From an uncultured Clostridia bacterium (GTDB lineage: Bacteria; Bacillota; Clostridia; Christensenellales; Aristaeellaceae), in NCBI GenBank assembly GCA_946615495.1, contig CAMOHY010000177.1, positions 1 through 5,382 on the forward strand: DNA of 5,382 bases, written 5' to 3'. Positions 1 through 4,647 of the stretch are shown piece after piece (positions within the stretch are counted from its first letter, which is position 1; each line of letters opens with the position of its first letter). The position numbers were made by a program, and so were the translations under genes. The notes below the pieces were generated by a model. That model ran no database searches. It was given only the letters and a program-made list of their open reading frames with translations, and had not been told where the DNA came from.

Positions 1-40
1 TTCGGGAGTCGGCGGGACGGATAATTGGCCTTTGGCCAAT

Positions 41-96
41 TTCCTCGTTATTATACCATAACGCTCGGCGTGCTGCCCTCCGGGGCCCGCCGAGAC
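41..96. repeat. Repeat unit 1 (56 bp)
   Basis: Matches 110-165 at 53 of 56 positions, differing at 44, 80 and 94. It is preceded by a perfect 8-bp stem with a 3-nt loop (AATTGGCC 23-30, GGCCAATT 34-41). The core has CGTTAT 46-51 paired with ATAACG 58-63. The G+C-rich hairpin pairs CTCGGCG 64-70 with CGCCGAG 88-94, and an inner GCCC 75-78 with GGGC 83-86, closed by a TCCG loop of the UNCG type. Confidence 0.85.
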
Positions 97-109
97 AGAA
101 TGCTTCGCA

Positions 110-165
110 TTCTTCGTTATTATACCATAACGCTCGGCGTGCTGCCCTTCGGGGCCCGCCGACAC
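110..165. repeat. Repeat unit 2 (56 bp)
   Basis: Second copy, exactly 69 bp after unit 1. It is preceded by its own perfect hairpin (AGAATGC 97-103, loop TTC, GCATTCT 107-113), whose stem sequence differs from that before unit 1. The core dyad is 115-120/127-132. The G+C-rich stem is TCGGCG 134-139 with CGCCGA 157-162, and the inner GCCC/GGGC stem (144-147/152-155) is closed by TTCG, the classic very stable tetraloop. Confidence 0.85.
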
Positions 166-190
166 GCGCCACAGCTTCGCCCGTGCGCTC

Positions 191-218
191 ATCCTTTATT
201 ATATCACAACATCCGGCG
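191..218. repeat. Decayed repeat unit 3 (core)
   Basis: Positions 196-218 match the core plus the left arm of the G+C-rich hairpin of unit 1 (48-70 without gaps) at 18 of 23 positions, including TTATTATA and CCGGCG or CGGCG at the ends. The rest of the unit has diverged, though CGGC 214-217 could still pair with GCCG 250-253. Confidence 0.55.
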
Positions 219-256
219 ATCACAAAGCCTGGTCCTTGGCCCTTCAAGAGCCGTCG

Positions 257-289
257 GACAGAATGCTTTGGATTCTTTATTCATTATAT
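257..289. repeat. Decayed repeat unit 4 (linker hairpin and core)
   Basis: GACAGAATGCTT at 257-268 is identical to 94-105. The following bases keep a reduced hairpin (AGAAT 260-264, ATTCT 272-276) and then TTATTCATTATATC, a degenerate version of the A+T-rich core. No G+C-rich hairpin of the standard form follows; instead the larger 307-338 stem appears. Confidence 0.5.
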
Positions 290-306
290 CTATCATATCA
301 GCACAA

Positions 307-338
307 GCGGCAGGCTGTCTCCCAGGACAGTCTGCCGC
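307..338 (-). terminator. Probable terminator of the leftward ATPase gene
   Basis: A long stem begins 21 bp past the TAA of the ABC ATPase gene. GCGGCAG 307-313 pairs with CTGCCGC 332-338, G314 and T331 form a wobble pair, and CTGTC 315-319 pairs with GACAG 326-330 around a 6-nt loop. Read leftward the stem is followed by TTGTGCTGATAT, a poor U-tract, so termination may be inefficient. The hairpin is plain in the sequence; the terminator role is inferred from its position. Confidence 0.55.
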
Positions 339-359
339 CGGAATGAAATTATACCGCTA

Positions 360-1439
360 TTACTCCTTTATAACCTTTTCCGTTTCCCCATCGAACAGAT
401 ACACGCTCTCATAGGGAATGGAGAAGGTGATATCCGCATCGGTTTCAGGCGTATCGTGGCTGTCCACCTTAAGGATGGCCTGATCCTTGCCCGCGGTGAT
501 ATACACGTTGGTGTTGTCGCCCAGCATTTCGGTCAATTCCACATTGCAGGTAACTTCATAGGCGTTTTCGTGGCTGCCCAGGCGAATGGCCTCAGGCCGG
601 AAGCCGAACACCACCTCTTTGCCTTCCCACTTGGCAATGCCGCTCAGCTTTTTGCTCAAATTTAGCTTCATATCGCCAAAGGAAATGGCGCCGCCCTGCA
701 CCTTGCCGCGCAGGAAATTCATGGGCGGTTCGCCGATGAAGCCCGCCACGAACACATTTTCCGGCTCAAAATACAGTTGGTACGGCGTGCCGATCTGCTG
801 CACATAGCCATCCTTCATGACCACGATGCGGTCGGCCAGGGTCATGGCCTCGGTCTGGTCATGGGTGACGTAAATGGTGGTGGCGCCGGTCTCCTGGTGA
901 ATCTGGGCGATCTCGTAGCGCATGGTCACGCGCTGCTTGGCGTCCAGGTTGGAAAGCGGTTCGTCCATCAGGAACACGCCCACCTTGCGGATGATGGCGC
1001 GGCCAATGGCCACGCGCTGGCGCTGGCCGCCGGAGAGGGCGCGGGGCAGCCGGTCCAGGTAATCGGTCAGGCCCAGGATGCGGGCGATGTTGTTGACCCG
1101 CTCCTCGATCACGTCCTCATCCACGCCCTGCAGCGTCAGGCCAAAGGCGATATTGTCATACACCGTCATTTGGGGATACAGGGCGTAGCTTTGGAACACC
1201 ATGGCGATCTCCCGCTCACGGGGGCCCATTTCGTTGGCCCGCTTGCCATTAATCAGAAACTCACCGTTGGAGATATCCTCAAGGCCCGCGATCATTCGCA
1301 GCGTGGTGGATTTTCCGCAGCCAGAGGGGCCGACGAAAACAACAAACTCACCCTTCTCAATTTCCAGATTGAAATTATGCACCGCGTGGAAACCGTTGGG
1401 GTAAATCTTGTTGATGTTTTTCAGCGTCAGGTACGCCAT
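360..1439 (-). CDS. ugpC: Carbohydrate ABC importer ATPase, MsmX/UgpC (MalK) type
   Basis: Complete 359-aa ATP-hydrolysing subunit that powers a CUT1-type sugar importer on the cytoplasmic face of the membrane. All nucleotide-binding motifs are intact: Walker A GPSGCGKST 37-45, Q-loop Gln83, signature LSGGQRQRV 135-143, Walker B VFLMDE 155-160, D-loop SNLD 163-166 and switch His193. Residues from about 235 form the MalK-type OB/TOBE regulatory domain, with FRPEAI at 280-285. The length is normal for the family. The ATG start is set by GAGGAGGT, with 7 nt between GGAGG and ATG. It stands alone, divergent from the AraC-type regulator, with no permease or binding protein nearby. MsmX of Bacillus is known to serve several importers, and this copy may do the same (inference). 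Its substrate cannot be read from the sequence. The symbol denotes the family, not glycerol-phosphate transport. I see no convincing promoter for it. Confidence 0.95.
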   Translation of the reverse strand: MAYLTLKNINKIYPNGFHAVHNFNLEIEKGEFVVFVGPSGCGKSTTLRMIAGLEDISNGEFLINGKRANEMGPREREIAMVFQSYALYPQMTVYDNIAFGLTLQGVDEDVIEERVNNIARILGLTDYLDRLPRALSGGQRQRVAIGRAIIRKVGVFLMDEPLSNLDAKQRVTMRYEIAQIHQETGATTIYVTHDQTEAMTLADRIVVMKDGYVQQIGTPYQLYFEPENVFVAGFIGEPPMNFLRGKVQGGAISFGDMKLNLSKKLSGIAKWEGKEVVFGFRPEAIRLGSHENAYEVTCNVELTEMLGDNTNVYITAGKDQAILKVDSHDTPETDADITFSIPYESVYLFDGETEKVIKE

Positions 1440-1445
1440 CGTATT

Positions 1446-1453
1446 ACCTCCTC
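1446..1453 (-). promoter_or_regulatory. Ribosome binding site of the leftward ATPase gene
   Basis: On the minus strand this reads GAGGAGGT, a near-perfect Shine-Dalgarno with 7 nt between GGAGG and the ATG. It fixes the start at 1439. Confidence 0.85.
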
Positions 1454-1468
1454 AAGAAAGTTCAGTCA

Positions 1469-1497
1469 TGGACAAAACGGATATGGTTTGCTATAAT
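1469..1497 (+). promoter_or_regulatory. SigmaA-type promoter of the AraC-family gene
   Basis: TGGACA (1469-1474, one mismatch to TTGACA), a 17-bp spacer, then a perfect TATAAT (1492-1497) with the extended -10 dinucleotide TG at 1489-1490. Transcription would start near 1503-1505, giving a leader of about 25 nt. An upstream in-frame TTG at 1497 overlaps the -10 box and so cannot be the real start codon. A 6-bp dyad, GGATAT 1479-1484 with ATATCC 1502-1507, brackets the -10 box and could be an operator, though such a match is not rare by chance. Confidence 0.8.
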
Positions 1498-1512
1498 TGG
1501 TATATCCTCCCC

Positions 1513-1522
1513 GGAAAAGGAG
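1513..1522 (+). promoter_or_regulatory. Ribosome binding site of the AraC-family gene
   Basis: GGAAAAGGAG lies 7 nt before the TTG at 1530. It selects that TTG over the in-frame TTG at 1497. Confidence 0.8.
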
Positions 1523-1529
1523 AATTGCC

Positions 1530-2315
1530 TTGAACGACATTGTGTACATGGGGCTTGAGCCCCCCTCCCCCGCGAAACGGGCGCAGGCGCAAAACGCCTG
1601 GGATTTGATCTACTTTACCAGCGGCAGCGGCAAAGTGCGTTGCCGCCAGGGCGCGCTGAACTGCCAACGGGGCAGCGTGGCCGTGGTGCCGCCCCCCGGC
1701 GCCTTCCGCGTGGACGGAGACAGGGATTTCCGGTGCATCCACCTTTCCATGCTTTTGCCTGCCCTGGGGTTTAAGGAACCCACCGTGATCCAGGATGAAA
1801 ACGGGCCTTTTCTCCGGCAGGCCTTTGAGGCGGCGCTGCACCATTTTCAATCCGGCGGCGCGGGAAGCGTTTCCCTGCTGTCCGCCTACGGCAGCCTTAT
1901 CAGCGGCTATCTGGCCCTGAGCCAAATGGCCCGCCGCCGCTCCCACGTGGTGGAAAGCATTGAGCAAAATATCCTGAACCGCTGTGCCGACCCCGGCTAC
2001 GCGCTGGACGATTTTCTGCGCGCCCTGCCCTTCAACTACGATTACCTGCGCAAGCTGTTTCAGAAGGAAATGGGCGTTACCCCCCATCAATACCTGAACA
2101 GCACGCGGCTGCAGATGGCGGCGGAAGCGCTGATGAACGCCGAAATATCCGGGGCCGCCATCAGCATGGCGGACATTGCCCGCCAATGCGGCTTCCGGGA
2201 ACCGCTTTACTTTTCCCGGATGTTCAAAAAGCGCTACGGCCTGTCCCCCAGCTTTTACGCCAAGGCCAAGTGCGGAAAGCTCAGCCCAGGCCGGGAAGAC
2301 GAAGAATCTCCGTAA
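1530..2315 (+). CDS. AraC/XylS-family transcriptional regulator
   Basis: 261-aa DNA-binding regulator. The C-terminal third carries the two helix-turn-helix motifs of the family: the first at about 157-182 (ALDDFLRALPFNYDYLRKLF), the second at about 212-233 (MADIARQCGF, then PLYFSRMFKKRYGLSP). MGVTPHQYLNSTRL between them is the usual linker. Residues 24-60 (WDLIYFTSGSGKV .. RGSVAVVPPPGAFRV) fit an N-terminal cupin-like sensing domain, although the His commonly found near the end of that motif is Ala here. A TTG start is chosen because it lies 7 nt after AAAAGGAG and downstream of the predicted transcription start. It is divergent from the ATPase gene and its last 35 bp overlap the end of the hydrolase gene on the other strand. 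It probably responds to an oligosaccharide or uronate and controls the flanking genes (inference). The ligand is unknown. Confidence 0.92.
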   Translation: MNDIVYMGLEPPSPAKRAQAQNAWDLIYFTSGSGKVRCRQGALNCQRGSVAVVPPPGAFRVDGDRDFRCIHLSMLLPALGFKEPTVIQDENGPFLRQAFEAALHHFQSGGAGSVSLLSAYGSLISGYLALSQMARRRSHVVESIEQNILNRCADPGYALDDFLRALPFNYDYLRKLFQKEMGVTPHQYLNSTRLQMAAEALMNAEISGAAISMADIARQCGFREPLYFSRMFKKRYGLSPSFYAKAKCGKLSPGREDEESP

Positions 2316-3420
2316 AGCACAGCAGGAAGGGCGCCACGCCCTTGGCGTCGTTCTTTACCACCGGCTCGGAAATGTAGTAAGCATAGGTGCCGTCCCGGCG
2401 GCGGTTGTTTTCCGGGCCAAGGCCCGCCACCAGGCAGATATGGTCCAAATTCATCTGGCCGCCGGTAAAATTCAGGCAATTGTCCACAATGCCGTCAAAG
2501 GTTCTTTTGCCCAGAGCGGCAAATTCCTCTGTCAGCACGCCCAGCCTGGCCCCTTTCAGCATGGCGTAGGCGATCATGCTGCTGCCGCTGGTTTCCAGGT
2601 AGTTGCCTTCCCGGCCGCCCTGGTCCACCACCTGCCAGTACATGCCGCTCTTCTCCTCCGCAAAGGGCGCGATATCCTTTATCAGCCGGGCAAAGATGTG
2701 CCGGAGCGAATCCCGGTCCTCCCCTGGGGGCAGAATTTCCATCAGGTCGGCCAGCGCCACGGAGAACCAGCCGATGGCCCTGAGCCAGAAGCTGCCGGAC
2801 AGGCCCGTTTCCTTATCGCACCAGAAGGCCGTCCTGCTGGCATCGTAGCCGTGGTAATAAAGCCCGGTCCCCTCATCCCGCATGCGGGCTTCAACGGTTT
2901 TAATCTGGCCCACGATATCGGAATAATCGCCCTTGCCGAAATGCTTTTCATACAGGGCGGCAAAGGGCTGGGCCATGTAAACGCCGTCCAGCCACACCTG
3001 ATTGGGATAAATCTGCTTGTGCCAAAAGCTGCCTTCCTGAGTGCGGGGCTGCTGATTCAGCGCCGCGCGCAGGAATTGGGCGGCTTTTTTATATTTTTCC
3101 TTGCCCGTTTTATCGTAAAGGGCAAACAGCACCCGGCCTTCGTTGATATCATCCAGGCTGTGCTTGGAGCCGTCGAAGGTGCGGATGGAGCCGTCCTCCT
3201 CCACGAAGGAATCGATAAAGCCTTCGGCAAAATCGAAATACCGGCTGTCCCCGGTAATACCGGCCATGGACAATAGCGCCGTCATCATGCAGCCGTCGAT
3301 GTAGTTCCAGTCCGCAGGCTTGCCCGCCCGCAGCCTTTCCACGTTCCAAACGGTGCGCTCCGGGGTGGATTGCTCGATCAGGCCAAGCACATAGCGGCCG
3401 ATCTCCTCATATTTTCCCAA
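2281..3420 (-). CDS. GH105-type unsaturated glucuronyl/rhamnogalacturonyl hydrolase
   Basis: 379-aa (alpha/alpha)6-barrel glycosidase of the YteR/YesR type, close to the roughly 370 aa of Bacillus YteR. The family hydrates the double bond of the 4,5-unsaturated uronic acid that polysaccharide lyases leave at the non-reducing end, releasing it from the disaccharide or oligosaccharide. Visible family motifs are WNYIDG 38-43, DD 90-91, HK 134-135, QVWLDGVYMAQPF 141-153 with the likely catalytic Asp145, YYHGYD 188-193 with His190, and GSFWLRAIGWF 209-219 with Trp212, Arg214 and Trp218. By memory these align with Asp88, His132, Asp143, His189 and Arg213 of YteR. There is no signal peptide, so it should act in the cytoplasm on imported products. 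The TTG start follows GGGGAGGAAGGAAG; the next Met is residue 45, inside a conserved motif. Rhamnogalacturonan is the likeliest source, but other lyase products such as ulvan fragments are possible. Confidence 0.92.
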   Translation of the reverse strand: MGKYEEIGRYVLGLIEQSTPERTVWNVERLRAGKPADWNYIDGCMMTALLSMAGITGDSRYFDFAEGFIDSFVEEDGSIRTFDGSKHSLDDINEGRVLFALYDKTGKEKYKKAAQFLRAALNQQPRTQEGSFWHKQIYPNQVWLDGVYMAQPFAALYEKHFGKGDYSDIVGQIKTVEARMRDEGTGLYYHGYDASRTAFWCDKETGLSGSFWLRAIGWFSVALADLMEILPPGEDRDSLRHIFARLIKDIAPFAEEKSGMYWQVVDQGGREGNYLETSGSSMIAYAMLKGARLGVLTEEFAALGKRTFDGIVDNCLNFTGGQMNLDHICLVAGLGPENNRRRDGTYAYYISEPVVKNDAKGVAPFLLCFTEILRLPGLG

Positions 3421-3424
3421 TGTT

Positions 3425-3438
3425 CTTCCTTCCTCCCC
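3425..3438 (-). promoter_or_regulatory. Ribosome binding site of the GH105 gene
   Basis: On the minus strand GGGGAGGAAGGAAG precedes the TTG at 3420. GGAGG lies 11 nt away and a second GGAAG lies closer (about 4 nt), so this purine run supports the TTG as start. It fills most of the 22-bp gap after the upstream membrane-protein gene. Confidence 0.6.
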
Positions 3439-3442
3439 GCAG

Positions 3443-4081
3443 TCAGCGCCGGTCCCGCCCGGCGCTCGTTTTCGCGTCGTTCACGACGCGCTTGAACATT
3501 CTCTTGATGCCCAGGCACAGCATATCCCAGCCCATGGCGAACAGGCCAAAGAGGATGGGCTCCACCCCCAGCGCCGTTTCTCCATTGGGGCCCGCCAGGA
3601 GGATGTTGATCCCATTATAGGTCATCACCACCAGCAGCAGCAGCACGATGGCATAAATCAGGTTCAGGGGCAGGGTCCAGAACGACTTCTTGGGGAACAT
3701 CATATACCGGTCTAAGGCCCCGGCGGGCTTGGCGATGAACCGGAAAATATTGTTGGTAATCAGGTCTGTCACCACGCCCAGCGCCACGCCCACCACCAGC
3801 AGCAAATCCCACTGATTGGCCAGGTACATGCCCAGGCCCCACACCATGAAGTAGCACACGATGCCCGCGAACCAAGCCTTCAGCAGCACGGCCTTGAGCC
3901 AATCCGCCAGCGCCGGTTTTCTCTGGGCATGGTACTTTTTTAACTCCGCCTGGGATACGGGGGGCGAATTTTCTTTGCTGGCGTTCACCAGGTCATCCAC
4001 GGCCTGGATATTCAGCTTGTAATACTCCGCCGCGGATTTTTCTTTTTCCCGCGGCGCAGCCTGGTTTTTCTTTCTGGCCAT
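3443..4081 (-). CDS. Unrecognised four-helix integral membrane protein (212 aa)
   Basis: I do not recognise a named family. The protein has a charged N-terminal region of about 60 residues (including KKNQ, REKEKS and AAEYYKLNIQAVDDLV) and four likely membrane helices at about 65-87, 92-113, 136-162 and 172-192. The Lys/Arg-rich loop at 114-132 and the basic tail (IKRMFKRVVNDAK) give an N-in, C-in topology by the positive-inside rule. There is no EAA motif and it is too small for a MalF/MalG permease. It lies 9 bp after the preceding membrane-protein gene and 22 bp before the GH105 gene, so all are probably co-transcribed. The ATG has no real Shine-Dalgarno upstream (GACGCGTAAAAAAACGTC), which suggests translational coupling. 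Its reading frame is the same as that of the preceding gene, separated by one TAA. A role with the adjacent ATPase or in the membrane side of uptake is only an inference. Confidence 0.85.
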   Translation of the reverse strand: MARKKNQAAPREKEKSAAEYYKLNIQAVDDLVNASKENSPPVSQAELKKYHAQRKPALADWLKAVLLKAWFAGIVCYFMVWGLGMYLANQWDLLLVVGVALGVVTDLITNNIFRFIAKPAGALDRYMMFPKKSFWTLPLNLIYAIVLLLLVVMTYNGINILLAGPNGETALGVEPILFGLFAMGWDMLCLGIKRMFKRVVNDAKTSAGRDRR

Positions 4082-4090
4082 GACGTTTTT

Positions 4091-4645
4091 TTACGCGTCT
4101 TCGCCGCTGATATCGATGGCGCCCATGTCGCTGTTCCCAGCCACTTCAATGTTGGTGTTGATCTTGCGGATCAGCGGCGCGTAGGCGGGCAGCAGGGCCA
4201 GCAGGGCGGCGCCGATGATGACCAGGATCATGTGCACCCGCACCACATTCTGGGCGACGGCCACGAAGGCGTTCTTCCCGGTGGGGCTGATGGGGCTTTC
4301 TTCACGGGTGAGGGCGATGGTGATGCGGCTGCCGTAATAAATATCGCAGTAGATCAGAAGGCCGATCATCAAAAACGTCAGGATCAGCATAGGCACATTG
4401 GCCTTCTTGCGATGGGGGAAGGAATTGAGGAAGGACACCAGCCCCAGGGCGGAGAACAGCATGACCGCAAACTCCGCCAGGCCCATATGGGGGCCGTTTA
4501 TCAAAGCCGTGGTATTAGCAATCTGGCTCAGATTCAAGGAATAATACAGGTAGGCCACGACCAGAACCAGCATGGCGATGATCTGCGGCTTCCGCTTCAG
4601 GGCGACCAGCCGTTTGCGGCAAAATTCACGAAGACGGCCTGCCAT
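4091..4645 (-). CDS. Unrecognised four-helix integral membrane protein (184 aa)
   Basis: I do not recognise a named family. A very basic N-terminus (RLREFCRKRLVALKRKP) precedes four likely membrane helices at about 21-38, 57-75, 84-103 and 131-155. HRKK at 78-81 sits in the cytoplasmic loop. The external loops are 39-56 and 104-130, and an acidic tail (DMGAIDISGEDA) lies in the cytoplasm. The ATG at 4645 is preferred: AGGAGG is 10 nt upstream, against only 4 nt for the in-frame TTG at 4651, which would add two residues. The ATG is 2 bp past the TGA of the ATPase gene, so translation is probably coupled. It has the same helix number as its downstream neighbour but no obvious sequence similarity to it. 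The two may form a membrane pair (inference). It does not look like an ABC permease. Confidence 0.85.
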   Translation of the reverse strand: MAGRLREFCRKRLVALKRKPQIIAMLVLVVAYLYYSLNLSQIANTTALINGPHMGLAEFAVMLFSALGLVSFLNSFPHRKKANVPMLILTFLMIGLLIYCDIYYGSRITIALTREESPISPTGKNAFVAVAQNVVRVHMILVIIGAALLALLPAYAPLIRKINTNIEVAGNSDMGAIDISGEDA

Positions 4646-4647
4646 CG

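Larger units (their letters stand above)
1..298. repeat. Tandem hairpin-rich intergenic repeat array
   Basis: No believable gene lies in this stretch. It is built from a repeated module: a short perfect hairpin of variable sequence, then a conserved A+T-rich core (CGTTATTATACCATAACG, itself a 6-bp dyad with a 6-bp spacer), then a G+C-rich hairpin. Two units are nearly identical, and two more decayed units follow to the right. Positions 1-22 resemble the tail of a further unit (TTCGGG..GGACGGA against TTCGGGG..GAGACAGA), so the array probably continues beyond the left edge. Plus-strand ATTATA recurs at 50, 119, 198 and 283. The repeat and dyad structure is read directly from the sequence. Its function is unknown; options are a REP/BIME-like extragenic palindrome family, a MITE relic or a structured 3' region. 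It lies beyond the terminator of the leftward ATPase gene. Confidence 0.8.

Noticed and set aside
41..165. CRISPR array
   Set aside because: Only two near-identical units occur, with a 13-bp interval between them, each carrying several internal dyads; there is no regular repeat-spacer pattern and no cas gene.
25..414. Plus-strand reading frame encoding a repeated RYYTITLGVLP..GARR peptide
   Set aside because: The 69-bp period is a multiple of three, so the tandem repeat stays in frame automatically. There is no ribosome binding site, the conserved feature is hairpin structure, and the frame runs into the end of the opposite ATPase gene.
777..1496. 239-codon plus-strand open frame opposite the first ATPase gene
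   Set aside because: It is a shadow of the conserved ATPase, rich in His, Gly, Asp and Val, with no domain or start signal of its own.
1497..1529. Upstream TTG start adding 11 residues to the AraC-type protein
   Set aside because: The codon overlaps the predicted -10 box and has no ribosome binding site, while the TTG at 1530 has a good one.
1491..2186. 231-codon minus-strand open frame opposite the AraC-type gene
   Set aside because: It is antisense to clear helix-turn-helix motifs; the Gly/Ala/His-rich translation has no recognisable domain.
2327..2343. Terminator of the AraC-type gene (AAGGGCG-CCA-CGCCCTT)
   Set aside because: The stem is perfect but only 7 bp, lies in GC-rich coding sequence of the hydrolase and has no adjacent T-run; support is too weak for a feature entry.
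2176..3276. 366-codon plus-strand open frame opposite the GH105 gene
   Set aside because: It is antisense to a well-supported family member and has a low-complexity composition of the kind produced by GC-rich codon bias.
3443..4081. YesL-like DUF624 protein, which sits beside GH105 genes in Bacillus
   Set aside because: The length is similar, but the long charged N-terminal region and four-helix pattern do not match what I recall of DUF624, and I see no shared motif.
3443..4645. MalF/MalG-type sugar permeases
   Set aside because: Both proteins are too short, have only four helices and lack the EAA loop that contacts the ATPase.
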